64,000 bases of DNA from Chitinophaga pinensis (GCF_007896845.1 NZ_VOHS01000016.1:62001-126000), one strand, 5' to 3'; positions 9,200 through 19,953 are shown, counted from the stretch's first letter. The notes: a model not told the origin generated them from the sequence alone. Numbers and translations are program-made.

Positions 9200-11478
9200 T
9201 TATTTCAGTTCGCTGATAGTAAATGACTTCTGTCTGCCCTTATACTGTTTCCTCACTTCCTGAATATCTTTCTCCGTTACTTTCGCTGCACGGTTACTCC
9301 AGGCCCCCCGGATATAACTCAACACTTCCGCGATATCCTTATCTGAGAATTCATCATTGCTGCCAATACCCGGCATGTCACCACTGATCTCCGGTGCCTT
9401 ATACTGTTTACCCGCTACCGTTACGGGTCCGGTAAGACCAAACAATACAATCGCCGCCAGTTTGTGTTTGTCGCCAGTTACGATCTCCGACTGGTTCAAT
9501 GGCGGTGCAAGCGATTGAATACCATCACCATCTGCCCCATGACAGGTCTGACAAACAGTTTTAAACAGTATGGCGCCTCTCGGGTAGGTTTTCTGCAGAC
9601 TTTCATCCATACTCGCTTTCCGGTGATTCTCAATATCTTTTATCACTCTTTTCAGACGTTTGGCAAGCACCAGTGTTGTATCCGGGTTCCAGTTCTTCAG
9701 CTGTTGTTGTAACTCTGATTCCTTTCCCACCATGCAGCTGATCACCGCATCTGCCACATACTGATCGTTTGCATATGCTTCTACCAACTGCATTCTCAGT
9801 TGTGCTACCTCTGTGTTTAACTGCGTCGGCAGTGCCGGCAGCAACAATGCTACATAAGGGGCAAGGAATACATTCTTTTGCATCATCGCCAGTTCGCTCA
9901 GTACGGCTTTGCCATTAGCTGCATTGATCACTGCAGGTAATGCTGCCAGTCCCTGTACCTGTGCATAGGGATTAGCCTGATGCAGTAAAACCATCACATC
10001 AGTCAATTGTAAAGCACCTAAACCTTCCAGTGTCCAAAGGGCATGTACCTGCGTATACAGACTGTCCTTCTGCTGTAACAATGCGCGTAAAGCAGGGACC
10101 AGAGTCGTATAATGATGGTCGATGATCATCTGTTGCGCCTTATCTCTTAACCAGCCATTTGGGCTGCTCAATAATGCCAGCAGACGGACAGGATCATTTT
10201 CTATGATGACAGCCTTTGGCTGAGTGCCCGCCGGAACGATCCGGTAGATACGTCCACAGTTTAGCGGATTTGTCAGATTACGGCTTTTGATCTCATTTTT
10301 CAGGTAAGGTGTGAGATAGGTTTTGTGCTGGATGATCCCTCTGTACATATCCAATACATAGAGGGCTCCGTCTGGCGCATCATACAGACTTACCGGTCTG
10401 AAACGTTCATCGGTGCTGGTCAGAAATTCCTTATGTGCGTAGGCTTGTTGTCCTTTAACGATGTAACCGCTGTCTTTGATAATATTTCGTTTGATCAGGT
10501 TTCCGGATGGTTCGGCCACGAATATATTATTATCGTATCCCTTACCAAGCAGCGCGCCTCGATAGACAAGCGGACTACAGGCGGCGGTCATATTTACCAG
10601 CCGCAGACTGTCATCCAGCGTGCCTTTCATATAGCCACGGTTTACACCGGTAGTAGCTCTTGCCGGATACACGCGGTTGTCTGCCACAATCTTCTCATCA
10701 TAACCTGATACATTCTTCTGTTGTGGGTTATGTGCACCAAGGCCCGCCGGGAAATAGTCACCCAATACGTTCTCAGAGTTATTATTATAAACAGACGACC
10801 ATAATTATCCTGCGAAATACCCCATTGACCACGGAAATGAGTCAGTTCCTTTACCCACTTATTACCCACTTTACGATAGCGCTTATCTGATTTCGCGTTA
10901 TAGATCCAGTTGTCCATAGCGCGTAATAGTCCGTTAGGCTGATGCTCTACATTCCCTCCTTCTGTATATTTATCATCTACAAGGGTCCGTTTCCCCGGTT
11001 TGTCATTATTGATTTCGATAAACGACAATTTAGGCGGTTCCGCAATCAGTATCCCGTTCTCTACCAGACAGATCGCCCTTGGTAATACGAGCGAATCTAT
11101 AAACACGGTTCGTTTATCAGCTACTCCATCATGATCAGTATCTTCCAATATGACTACTTTACCGTTAGGGATATCTTCACCCGTACCAACTGTATCCGGC
11201 ATATAGCCTGTCATCTCCACTACCCACATACGCCCTTTTTCATCAAATGTCATGGCAACGGGCACGGTTACCAGCGGTTCTGCTGCCACCAGTTGTATAT
11301 CCAGTCCTTTTTCGATTGCCATATGTGAGATCGCTGTTTTTGCATCCAATACGGGAGATGATGCATATTTTTCCCGGATAGCCAGTGAGTCGGAGGAACT
11401 GCCGGTCTTTTTGTCTCCGCCACTATTACACGCTGCTAACCATAGACTTAGTCCAATAAGATAAAACCTGTAACGCAT
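9200..11478 (-). CDS. c-type cytochrome / PVC-type dehydrogenase-like lipoprotein with HEAT repeats (frameshifted)
   Basis: Restored length 759 aa. The frame breaks at the three-base A run at 10789-10791 (+ strand): GRLF is followed by YNNNSENVLGDYFPAGLG in another frame, and one added T on the coding strand joins them. Order: lipoprotein signal (LWLAACNS), a beta-propeller-like membrane-bound dehydrogenase domain (about 50-400; motifs GRMWVVEMTGY and VVILEDTDHDGVAD), alpha-helical HEAT-like repeats (about 400-600), and a C-terminal cytochrome c with haem motif CQTCH (about residue 640) and a distal Met in GDMPG. The domain set matches proteins annotated as putative membrane-bound dehydrogenase plus cytochrome c, presumably sugar or alcohol oxidation in the periplasm. 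The substrate is unknown. Confidence 0.85.
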
Positions 11479-11510
11479 TATTGTAATCGATTGTAAAAAG
11501 CAAAATAAGA

Positions 11511-11705
11511 AAGTAAATTACGAATTACGAATCAGGAATTACGAATTGTGAGGACAAGCGGTACAATTTTAGCAACAACGGCTTTTTCTCTATAACAGAT
11601 AAGAGAAACGCCTATATGTGGTGATTATCTTTTTAAGTCAGATTTCCACCGGTCTCCGCAGCATTTCAATTCTAATTCGTAATTCCTAATTGGTAATTAA
11701 TCGCT
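11511..11705. repeat. inverted pair of AATTACGAATT-type intergenic repeats
   Basis: Two AT-rich blocks at about 11518-11548 and 11667-11703 are imperfect inverted copies built from the word AATTACGAATT / GGAATTA. Between them a small hairpin (TTTCTC...GAGAAA) is visible. The pair lies between the divergently oriented cytochrome and nucleoside transporter genes. Similar words occur in other intergenic spots of this window (21631-21690, 25980-26020). Confidence 0.6.
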
Positions 11706-11739
11706 ATTTTCGCTCTTTACAACCACTTTTATCGCGCTT

Positions 11740-13002
11740 ATGGGACGTTTCCAAGGACTTATCGGGATAATCCTTATCCTCGGACTGGCTTACTTAGTTT
11801 CAAACAATAAAAAGAAGATCAATTTCCGGCTGGTACTCAGCGGAATCGGTTTACAGGTATTGATAGCCCTGCTCATTTTTAAGGTAGGATTCGTTTTTCG
11901 TTTCTTTCAGGGCGTGGGTAAGGCCATGGGTAAACTGGAGGATTTTGCACGTCAGGGTGCCGCTTTCGTATATGGTGGCATTGCGGTAGAATCCAAACCC
12001 GGTACTATCGTCAACTACCTGAACGGAGGTTTCGTATTTGCCTTTAATATCACGGCGGCTATTATATTAGTATGTTGTCTGGTGGCTATCCTCTATCACT
12101 TTGGCATTATGCAGCGTATTGTGGCGGTCATCGCAAGGGCGATGAATGTGATTATGCGTGTGAGTGGTGCAGAAGCTTTGAGTAATGTGGCCAGTGCTTT
12201 CGTGGGACAGATCGAGGCACAGGTAATGATCAGACCATACCTTCCCTACATGACCCGTAGTGAGCTGCTGGCGTCTATGAGTGGTAGTCTGGCTTGTATT
12301 GCCGGTGGGATCCTTGTGGTATACTCCAACATGGGAGCGGCCGCTGGTCTGGATCTTGCTCCGATGCTGATCACGGCCAGTCTGATGGCGGCACCGGGTG
12401 CACTGGTAATTTCTAAGATCGTTTTCCCGGAAACAGAAGAATCCCAGACAATGGGTAAAGTAAAACTGGAAGTAAAAAGCCAGTATGTGAATGTGATTGA
12501 TGCAATCACTCACGGTGCAGGCGATGGCTTTAAAATAGCCATGAACGTGATCGCAATGATCATTGGTTTCATTGCGCTGATTGCCTTCCTTGACTGGGGA
12601 TTGCTGAAAGTGGGTCAGCTGTTTCACCTGCCTTTTGATCTGAGTCTGAACTGGATCTTTGGAAAGATATTCTATCCGGTAGCGTGGGCAATGGGTGTTC
12701 CTAATCAGGACGTAAACAGTGTGGCTACTCTGCTGGGACAGAAACTGACTATCAACGAATTCATTGCATTTAAGAATCTGACAGATAAAACAATCCCTGT
12801 TGTATCGGAAAGAGGATTGCTGATCGTGAGTATTGCCGTTTGTGGTTTTGCCAACTTCAGCAGTGTAGGTATGCAGATCGGTGGTATTGGTGTACTGGCA
12901 CCGGAAAGACGTGCCGACCTTGCCTCACTCGGATTGAAAGCGCTTTTCTGTGGAACGCTGGCATCTTATCTGTCGGCTACTATTGCAGGCATCCTTATTT
13001 AA
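11740..13002 (+). CDS. concentrative nucleoside transporter (NupC/CNT family)
   Basis: A 420-aa polytopic membrane protein with about nine to ten hydrophobic segments. Family features: the N-terminal GLIGIILILGLAYL segment, the gate region with VFGGIAV-like FVYGGIAV, the repeat segment with GQIEAQVMIRPYL, and the C-terminal nucleoside-site region containing GVPNQDVNSVATLLGQK and NEFIAF, close to the EFVAY signature. CNT proteins import nucleosides with sodium or protons. It is a single-gene unit: upstream is a repeat-rich divergent region and a terminator follows. Which nucleosides are carried cannot be judged from sequence alone. Confidence 0.9.
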   Translation: MGRFQGLIGIILILGLAYLVSNNKKKINFRLVLSGIGLQVLIALLIFKVGFVFRFFQGVGKAMGKLEDFARQGAAFVYGGIAVESKPGTIVNYLNGGFVFAFNITAAIILVCCLVAILYHFGIMQRIVAVIARAMNVIMRVSGAEALSNVASAFVGQIEAQVMIRPYLPYMTRSELLASMSGSLACIAGGILVVYSNMGAAAGLDLAPMLITASLMAAPGALVISKIVFPETEESQTMGKVKLEVKSQYVNVIDAITHGAGDGFKIAMNVIAMIIGFIALIAFLDWGLLKVGQLFHLPFDLSLNWIFGKIFYPVAWAMGVPNQDVNSVATLLGQKLTINEFIAFKNLTDKTIPVVSERGLLIVSIAVCGFANFSSVGMQIGGIGVLAPERRADLASLGLKALFCGTLASYLSATIAGILI

Positions 13003-13032
13003 TTAAGCATTATCAATTAACATTATTATACG

Positions 13033-13070
13033 AAAGAGCGTCCTGTCAGTAACGGACGCTCTTTTGTTTT
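13033..13070 (+). terminator. terminator after nucleoside transporter
   Basis: An 11-bp stem (AAAGAGCGTCC / GGACGCTCTTT) has a 10-base loop and a T-rich tail ending TTTTGTTTT. Confidence 0.85.
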
Positions 13071-13095
13071 AAGAGCATCTGATTCTTAATTAACA

Positions 13096-13145
13096 CAAAA
13101 ATCCGCCTTATCTTCTACCGAAACCCGGTAAGACGATAAGGCGGA
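13096..13145 (-). terminator. terminator of the smc / DUF4259 unit
   Basis: Read on the minus strand: an 11-bp stem (TCCGCCTTATC / GATAAGGCGGA) with a partly paired interior, followed by a run of T (the A run at 13097-13101 on the plus strand). It lies 29 bases beyond the DUF4259 stop. Confidence 0.85.
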
Positions 13146-13173
13146 GCTCTTTTATAGTACGCGTAAGTTACAC

Positions 13174-13572
13174 TTAGAAATTCAGTCTCTTGAGCAGGTC
13201 AGCCATCACAGCATCCCAGCTCTCGTACTGTCCTTCTTCAGTTCTTACTTCTTTCATTTCAGATGTAGTCCTGATCTTTTCTACTACAGAAATTGCCAGT
13301 TTACGGAGTGCCGGAGTTGCCAGCAGGTTCAATGAATCCAGATGATCCAGCGGATCTTCAGGGAAATCATCACTCGCTCTACCGGACAGTGCTGCTACAA
13401 CTTCAGCAGCAGCCAGTGCGTCTTCACACTCTGATGTATCCAGTACACCATCTTTGGAGAGAGAGAACTGCAAAGTGTCGGCAACCATGCCGCCATCTTT
13501 GTTGTCCATCATTTCAAATACCCAATCTTGAGAGCCATCATTTTCGAAGTTTCTGGTACCCCATGTGCCCAT
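13174..13572 (-). CDS. DUF4259-domain protein
   Basis: A 132-aa cytoplasmic protein. The start MGTWGTRNFENDGSQDWV is the hallmark of DUF4259, whose members begin with a near-identical GTWG...F.ND...DW motif. The rest is acidic and helical (ECEDALAAAEVVAAL, DHLDSLNLLATPALRKLA). The function of the family is unknown. It starts 35 bases after the smc stop on the same strand and is followed by a terminator, so it is probably co-transcribed with smc. No signal peptide or membrane segment is present. Confidence 0.85.
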   Translation of the reverse strand: MGTWGTRNFENDGSQDWVFEMMDNKDGGMVADTLQFSLSKDGVLDTSECEDALAAAEVVAALSGRASDDFPEDPLDHLDSLNLLATPALRKLAISVVEKIRTTSEMKEVRTEEGQYESWDAVMADLLKRLNF

Positions 13573-13607
13573 GATATGTAATTTTTTGGTTTGCTTTATT
13601 GATTAAC

Positions 13608-16600
13608 TTAGTTAAGACTTCTGAAATCCACAGGTACCAGTTTACTTACACCCGGTTCCTGCATGGTTACCCCGTAGATCACATCCACAGCCGCCATTGT
13701 TTGCTTATTGTGCGTCACAATGATGAACTGGGAATTGTCGGAGAACTTACGGATCATGTTTGTGAATTTACCTACGTTGGCATCGTCCAGCGGTGCATCC
13801 ACCTCATCGAGGATACAGAATGGCGCCGGTTTGATCAGGTAAATAGCAAACAGCAGTGCTGTAGCTGTCAGTGTCTTCTCTCCTCCACTCAGCTGTGTAA
13901 TGGCAGCCGGACGTTTACCCTTTGGTTTGGCAATGATCTCTATACCTGTATCTGCCAGGTTCTCAGGATCATTCAATATCATATCACACTGGTCTTCTTC
14001 TGTGAACAATGCCTTGAATACACGTACGAAGTTTTCCTTCACCTGGTTGAATGTATCGAGGAATTTTTGGTTAGCTGTTGCTTCCACTTCCTGAATAGTT
14101 GCCATCAGGGATTCTTTCGCCGTTACCAGATCCGTCTTTTGTTCCAGAATGAACTCGTACCGTTTCTTCATTTCCTGATAGGCCTCGATTGCTGTCGGGT
14201 TGATCTCACCCATGTTCTCGAGTCGCTTCTTGAGTCGTTCCGCACTACCCTGCAGTTCGTCTACCGGTAAGGCAGAACTACGCTGTTCATCAATGATCTC
14301 ATCCAGATTGATTTTGAACTCTACACTCAGCCTTTCCTTCATGGAAGCCAGTTGCAATTTAAGTTCATTCACCTTATCCTTGATCACCGTCAGCGACTGC
14401 TCCAGTTGTTCTTTTGCACGTTGGCGTGCACGGAGTGTCGTTTCCTTTTCCTGCAACTGGTTACGGAAGTTGTAGTATTCCTGATCTTTCTCGTTCAGTT
14501 CTTTCTCCTCCTCTTCTTTTTTGCGGAACAGATCGATCAGGCCGTCTTCTGCTGTACCCAGCTTTTCTTCTGCGGCAGCGATATTGGCTACGGCGTCTTC
14601 CAGCTGGGACTTATTACTGGTGATCTGTGTATGCAGATCAGACAATTGTTTGCGTTTGAAGTCCAGTTCCTGTCTCAAGGACTGCACTTTACTCTGCTGA
14701 CGTGTATGCTGCAGGTTCTGGTTATTGAACTGCACATTCGCCTGATTAAATTGCTGCTCTGCGTCTGCGGCTGCTTTTTCAGCTGCCGCAATGCTATCCT
14801 GCAAAGCGTATACCTTTTCGTTCAGCTCTTCCAGTTCTTCACGTACACCTTTAATACTATCCTGATTGGCCTCGAGGGAGTCCTGCATTTCCAGCAGGCG
14901 CTTATCTCCGGATTCTACGAGCTGACGGAAGTTTTCAATACGGTTTTGCAATCCGAACACCTGATTATTCAACTGGTTGATCTTATCGCGGGCAGTATTG
15001 ATTTTATTCTCATTTAACTGCGTGTTATATCCGAGTACCTGATTGTGTTTCTCCTGAATCTGTTGACGCAGAGAAGCCACTACTTCTTCCAGTGCTTTGA
15101 TCTCTTCATCCAGTTTCTCGAGATTTTTGGCACGGCCCAGTTTCTTTCCTTCGAATAATCCGACAGATCCACCACTAAAACTGTACCGACCACGATTCAT
15201 TCTGCCACTCTTCTCAATTACCAGCACGTCCTGATCTGCCAGCTGGTCGAATTGTAAGCTGCTGATATCATCTGTAATGAATACTTTGCCAAGCAGATAA
15301 TTCCCCAGTCCTTTATAGCGTTCTTCCAGTTCTACTACTTCAAGCGCCGGAATAGATCCCGGAGGTGTAGCAGGATGACCATTTTGCTGATGGAACTGAT
15401 CGAGAATAAAGAAGTTGGCTTTACCCTTTTTGTTGGCATCCAGCAGGCGGATGGCCTGAATAGCTTCTGCTGCATTATTTACAACATAGTAGTTGAGATA
15501 AGGTTCAAGCAGGTTTTCTACGCAGGTACGATATTCTTCCTTACAGAAAAAGATATCACTGAGGATGGGAGCAGCATTATTCCACTCTGTATTCTTTTTC
15601 AGGAATTTGATACTCTCCGGATAACCTTCAAGGCTGTCCACGAGAGATTTTAAGAGGTCATATTCGTTCTTCTTCTGGTCCAGTGTACGGTTCTCGTCCA
15701 CGAGTCTGTCGCGCAGCCCTTCAATCTCACCCTGAGTGGCCAGTATTTTTCCTTTCGTCTCTTCCTGGAAAGCAATCATATCTTCCAGATCTGCTTTCTG
15801 GTCCTGCAAGGTTTCCTGCAGGATCACCTTCTCTTCTTCCAGTTGCGTGATCTGCTGCAGACGCCCCGTTTTCTCTTCCTGCAACTGCTGAATGCTACGT
15901 TGGAGGTTCTGTACGGAGGTATCTGCTACTGCCACTTTCTTTTCTGCCTCAAACTGTTGGCGTTGCCATTGCTGCTGATCGCGGCGCTGGTTTTCCAGAG
16001 ACAGTTTCTTCTGGTTGAAGGCTTCCTTCTTTTCATCCACCATATCCTGCAAGCCTTCCAGCTGGTCCTGCAAGGTCTCAAAAGCTTCCTGTTCTTCCTC
16101 CACCTGTGTAGCGGTAAAGGCGATGGAATCGGTGAGACCCTGTAACTGCCCTTCGGCATTAGACAGGAACTGGCTGATATTGCGCTCCCTTTCTTTGAGA
16201 TAAGTGAGCTGCTGACTGGCCAGATTTTTATCATTCTCCTTGGTACGGATGGTAGAAACGAGTTCGTTGAAAGATTTCTGCAATACCTGCAGTTCTCTTT
16301 CTTTCGCTACAAAATGCAGCTTATCTTCCTCTACGCTGGCTTCGGCAGCTGTGATCTCCGTTTCCAGCGCAAGTTTCTTATCGCTTTCCGCCTGCTGTTC
16401 GTCTGTCAGTTCTTTAAAAGTGACATTGAATCCTTCCAGAGCGGCTTTAGCCAGCTCAATGCTGACTTCGCGGTATTCTTTCTTCACCTCATAAAAGCGT
16501 TCTGCCTTACGGGCCTGCGCTTCCAGAGTTTTCAGGTTATTATTAATCTCAAAGAGCAGGTCCTCAATACGGTTCAGATCCCCCTCAGTTGCCTCAAGTT

Positions 16601-17138
16601 TGGATTTCGCTTCTTTTTTACGGGTCTTATAAATAGAGATACCTGCAGCCTGTTCCAGCATTCGCCGGCGGCTGTTCTCTTTATCTTTAATGATATCATC
16701 CACCATACCCAGCTCGATGATGGCATAGGAATCTGTACTCACCCCCGTATCCATAAACAGGTTATGGATATCCTTGAGGCGGCAGGCCACATCGTTCAGG
16801 CGGTATTCGCTATCGCCATTCTTGTAAAACTTACGGGTAATGGTAACAGTGGTAAACTCGGTTGGCAGTACATTGCGGGTGTTCTCAAACGTCAGACTCA
16901 CTTCAGCCATACCACTTGCCGAGCGTGTTTTGGAGCCATTAAACACAAGACCAGACTGGTTCTCCGAACGGAGATTACTGATCTTATGCTCCCCGATCAC
17001 CCAGCGGATGGAGTCGATAATATTACTTTTGCCGCAGCCGTTGGGGCCTATAACCCCTGTTACCCCTTCGTCGAAGTGTAATACGGTTTTGTCAGCAAAA
17101 CTTTTGAAGCCTTTGATTTCTAATGTTTTTAAACGCAC
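13608..17138 (-). CDS. smc: chromosome segregation protein SMC
   Basis: A 1176-aa protein with the full SMC plan. The N-terminal head has Walker A GPNGCGKSN (about residues 32-40), followed by a long coiled coil (about 170-500), a hinge (about 510-670; PILSDIFFC, GNYLLGKVFITDD), a returning coiled coil (about 680-1010), and a C-terminal head with the ABC signature LSGGEKTLTA and Walker B CILDEVDAPLDD. It forms the ATP-driven condensin core with ScpA/ScpB, which are not in this window. Length is typical. Start ATG at 17138 gives the canonical MRLKTLEIKGFKSF opening. The gene is divergent from the FUSC gene and probably co-transcribed with the DUF4259 gene. Confidence 0.97.
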   Translation of the reverse strand: MRLKTLEIKGFKSFADKTVLHFDEGVTGVIGPNGCGKSNIIDSIRWVIGEHKISNLRSENQSGLVFNGSKTRSASGMAEVSLTFENTRNVLPTEFTTVTITRKFYKNGDSEYRLNDVACRLKDIHNLFMDTGVSTDSYAIIELGMVDDIIKDKENSRRRMLEQAAGISIYKTRKKEAKSKLEATEGDLNRIEDLLFEINNNLKTLEAQARKAERFYEVKKEYREVSIELAKAALEGFNVTFKELTDEQQAESDKKLALETEITAAEASVEEDKLHFVAKERELQVLQKSFNELVSTIRTKENDKNLASQQLTYLKERERNISQFLSNAEGQLQGLTDSIAFTATQVEEEQEAFETLQDQLEGLQDMVDEKKEAFNQKKLSLENQRRDQQQWQRQQFEAEKKVAVADTSVQNLQRSIQQLQEEKTGRLQQITQLEEEKVILQETLQDQKADLEDMIAFQEETKGKILATQGEIEGLRDRLVDENRTLDQKKNEYDLLKSLVDSLEGYPESIKFLKKNTEWNNAAPILSDIFFCKEEYRTCVENLLEPYLNYYVVNNAAEAIQAIRLLDANKKGKANFFILDQFHQQNGHPATPPGSIPALEVVELEERYKGLGNYLLGKVFITDDISSLQFDQLADQDVLVIEKSGRMNRGRYSFSGGSVGLFEGKKLGRAKNLEKLDEEIKALEEVVASLRQQIQEKHNQVLGYNTQLNENKINTARDKINQLNNQVFGLQNRIENFRQLVESGDKRLLEMQDSLEANQDSIKGVREELEELNEKVYALQDSIAAAEKAAADAEQQFNQANVQFNNQNLQHTRQQSKVQSLRQELDFKRKQLSDLHTQITSNKSQLEDAVANIAAAEEKLGTAEDGLIDLFRKKEEEEKELNEKDQEYYNFRNQLQEKETTLRARQRAKEQLEQSLTVIKDKVNELKLQLASMKERLSVEFKINLDEIIDEQRSSALPVDELQGSAERLKKRLENMGEINPTAIEAYQEMKKRYEFILEQKTDLVTAKESLMATIQEVEATANQKFLDTFNQVKENFVRVFKALFTEEDQCDMILNDPENLADTGIEIIAKPKGKRPAAITQLSGGEKTLTATALLFAIYLIKPAPFCILDEVDAPLDDANVGKFTNMIRKFSDNSQFIIVTHNKQTMAAVDVIYGVTMQEPGVSKLVPVDFRSLN

Positions 17139-17537
17139 AATTGCTCCGCTTTGTTTTTTTAAGCCGTCAAAGATAACTATGATTTCTCTTAATTCTAGTC
17201 AGGATTTACCTGATCATACTATAATAATGCATTTTTACCAGATTATTTACCTCCTTTTTCTGATTATCAGGATTTTATTCTGGTAAGGTTATCTTTAATT
17301 TTCCAAAGAAAACAGTAATTTATCAGACAACCATGTCCCGGTAAAGATTTAATTATACACAGTTGTGCATAAATTACAGGCCAAAAGCCGGGCGTCCTAT
17401 TTTACAACCGGCCACCAGCGTCGTTATAGGCGTATATTTTACCGGAATAGCGTAAACAGCATAGTGCCGTGGAGAGAAACAGCATTCTTTTTGCATATCA
17501 GCGATTTAAATAACTTTGCATATATCAAAATTTCCAG
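17139..17537. other. divergent promoter region between smc and the FUSC gene
   Basis: About 400 AT-rich bases with no convincing coding frame. On the minus strand a TATCTTTG word about 35 bases upstream of smc fits the -7 element of Bacteroidota promoters. A promoter for the plus-strand gene is listed separately. A small palindrome (CTGATTATCAG) lies near 17258; its meaning is unclear. Confidence 0.5.
17488..17518 (+). promoter_or_regulatory. candidate Bacteroidota-type promoter for the FUSC gene
   Basis: TTTTTG (ending 17493) and TAACTTTG (17511-17518) match the -33 TTG and -7 TAnnTTTG elements with 17 bases between them, slightly short of the usual about 19. The start codon follows 19 bases later. 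Confidence 0.55.
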
Positions 17538-19775
17538 ATGCGGCATTGGATTCAGGAAGTCAGGAATTTCATCTATAGTTATCATTTCAGTACCGGTTTA
17601 CGTACAACCATCAGTGTGGTAGTGCCCTCTGTTGTATTTTCCATGATGGGCGACCTCCCAATGGGTATCGTCGCCTCATTGGGCGCTCTGGCCACTGCCC
17701 TCTCAGACGTACCCGGTACCGCATTGCATAAACGCAATGGCATCCTGACTGCCATCGCATTTATCTTCTTTACCGCGCTGGGTACCTCCCTGATCTCGCC
17801 CTATCCCTTACTGATGACCGGCTGGATCCTGGCCTGCTGTTTTGCCAATGGCATGCTGCTGGTGTACGGGAACCGGGGCGGTAACATCGGCATCGCCTGT
17901 ATGCTCGTGATGGTCTCTATTCTCGGTGAAAACCCTGTGGGACCAGCAGAAGCCTTCATTCACTGTCTCATTATTCTGGGTGGTAGCATCTGGTATGGCT
18001 TCCTCGCCCTCCTGCTCTGGCAGATACGCCCTTACCTGAGTGTACAGCAGACACTTGCAGAGTGTATTATGGAAACGGCCCACTATCTGGAAGAAAGAGC
18101 AGGGTTTTATGCCAAAGACGCGGACAAAAACTTCGACGAGATCTATAAATCAGTACTGGCTCAGCAGGTAATCGTCAGTGAAAAACAGGAGGCTGTCCGC
18201 GAATTACTGCTCAAACGCCGCTCCGCCCAGCAAGGTTCTACCAGCATCAATAAAAGTATGGTACTGATCTTTATGGACATTGTGGACCTGCAGGAACAGA
18301 TCATGGCCTCCCAGACCGACTATCTGGCACTCCATAATGATTTCGGGGGAATGGAGATTCTGGAGAAATTCCATACGTTGATACAGGAGTTCACGGGTGA
18401 ACTGGAACTGATCGCCACAGCGGTCGCCGCCGGACAAAGATCCTTGCCCCGCGCCAATCTCCGTCATGAAATAGATAAGGTACAGCACGCGGTAGCCGAT
18501 ATCCGTAAAACGATGCCTACCCTGAAAGAGCGGACCAAACTGCTCACGCTGACTAATATTCTGCATAACCTGCAGGACATGACACAGCGTATATACAACC
18601 TCCACCGGCTCACCAGACTCGAAAGGGTAAAAGACGAGGTGATCGATCCCCGTTTACAACTGGCCAGTTTTACCACACGCAACCGCTATGATCTGGAACC
18701 ATTGGTGAACAACCTCACCTTTGAATCTCATATCTTCCGTCATGCCCTGCGTGTCAGCATCGCTGCCGTTACCGGCTATTTGCTGGGACAGGTATTCCAT
18801 CTGGACAGGGTCTACTGGATTCTGCTGACCATCGTCGTTATCCTGAAACCGGGTTTCGGTATCAGTAAAGCCCGTAGTTACCAGCGTATTATAGGTACCA
18901 TCACCGGGGCATTGTTTGCCGCCGCCGTATTATATCTGACCACCAATAATACCGTCATCTTCATTCTGATGCTGATCTGCATACTCGGGGCCTATAGTTT
19001 TATGACCCAGCAGTATACACTCAGTGTCTTCTTTGTGACCCCCTTTGTAATATTCCTCCTGCATTTCCTCCATCCTGCACACCTGCAGAATGCCGAACTG
19101 CGTGTACTGGATACTTTCATCGGCGTAAGCATTGCCTTCTTCGCCAGCCTGTTATTATGGCCCAGCTGGGAGCATAACTACCTGCCCAGTCACATGAGCA
19201 AGATGGTAAAAGACAACGCCCGCTATCTGGATCATGTAATGCGCCTCTATACCGACAGAGAGTTTGTAATGAATGATTATAAACTGGCCAGAAAAGACAC
19301 CAATGTCAGTGCGGCCAACCTCATGTCCGCGTTTCAACGTATGCTCTCAGAACCCAAAAGCAAACAGATACACGGCTCTGAAGTGTACCATTTTGTGGTA
19401 CTCAATCACTCCCTGATGTCTCATATTGCTGCTATGGCCAACTATGGAATGCTGCACGGGGTGCATTATCCCAAGCCTGAGTATAAACTGCTGAATAATT
19501 ATCTACAACAACATTTCAGTTGCATCATTGATCTGATTGACGATCCGGCAGCAAAACCTACGCTGCCACCGACCAACATGGAAGCGCTGGAAACACTGGA
19601 TATTGATCTGGAAAAGCTTTATCAGCTCAGACAGGAAGAGATCAATAATGGTAAAGGTGAAACCCCTGTCAGGGAAGAAATGCTGGAAACAAAGATGGTC
19701 CGTGACCAGTTAAATGCCATGTTCTCTCTGCTAAAAGATATGAAGAAGACCATTGACAAGACAATTCAGCATTAA
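17538..19775 (+). CDS. FUSC-family (YccS/YhfK-like) inner membrane protein
   Basis: A 745-aa protein with two hydrophobic blocks (about residues 15-165 and 405-545), each with five to six membrane segments, separated by a cytoplasmic helical region (about 170-395) and followed by a C-terminal soluble tail. The duplicated membrane block and motifs such as GLRTTISVVVPSV, LGALATALSD, YWILLTIVVILKPGF and RIIGTITGALF fit the FUSC / YccS family, related to aromatic acid exporters and fusaric acid resistance proteins. Function in Bacteroidota is not established; export of aromatic acids is a guess from the family. It is a single-gene unit between a divergent promoter region and a strong terminator. 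Confidence 0.85.
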   Translation: MRHWIQEVRNFIYSYHFSTGLRTTISVVVPSVVFSMMGDLPMGIVASLGALATALSDVPGTALHKRNGILTAIAFIFFTALGTSLISPYPLLMTGWILACCFANGMLLVYGNRGGNIGIACMLVMVSILGENPVGPAEAFIHCLIILGGSIWYGFLALLLWQIRPYLSVQQTLAECIMETAHYLEERAGFYAKDADKNFDEIYKSVLAQQVIVSEKQEAVRELLLKRRSAQQGSTSINKSMVLIFMDIVDLQEQIMASQTDYLALHNDFGGMEILEKFHTLIQEFTGELELIATAVAAGQRSLPRANLRHEIDKVQHAVADIRKTMPTLKERTKLLTLTNILHNLQDMTQRIYNLHRLTRLERVKDEVIDPRLQLASFTTRNRYDLEPLVNNLTFESHIFRHALRVSIAAVTGYLLGQVFHLDRVYWILLTIVVILKPGFGISKARSYQRIIGTITGALFAAAVLYLTTNNTVIFILMLICILGAYSFMTQQYTLSVFFVTPFVIFLLHFLHPAHLQNAELRVLDTFIGVSIAFFASLLLWPSWEHNYLPSHMSKMVKDNARYLDHVMRLYTDREFVMNDYKLARKDTNVSAANLMSAFQRMLSEPKSKQIHGSEVYHFVVLNHSLMSHIAAMANYGMLHGVHYPKPEYKLLNNYLQQHFSCIIDLIDDPAAKPTLPPTNMEALETLDIDLEKLYQLRQEEINNGKGETPVREEMLETKMVRDQLNAMFSLLKDMKKTIDKTIQH

Positions 19776-19906
19776 GCGTAACTGTTTTTTCTTAATTAAT
19801 GGCCCTTGTTTCATCCTGTCTTATTAAATGTTCAGATCTTTCTGATCTTACGTTAAAGCTCTACGTCTTTTAACGTAGGACTAACATAAGATAAAGAAGA
19901 TATAGC

Positions 19907-19953
19907 TAATAGAAAAAGCGCTTCGATAAACTATCGAAGCGCTTTTTCTATTA
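19907..19953. terminator. perfect 22-bp hairpin, shared terminator of convergent genes
   Basis: A 22-bp perfect stem with an AAC loop, containing an A5 run in the left arm and T5 in the right arm, so it works in both orientations. It sits between the FUSC gene (+) and bshC (-), 21 bases beyond the bshC stop. Confidence 0.9.

Noticed and set aside
13599..17081. Several long plus-strand frames opposite smc
   Set aside because: They are mirror frames of a clear SMC coding sequence and have atypical Cys/Phe/Leu-rich composition.
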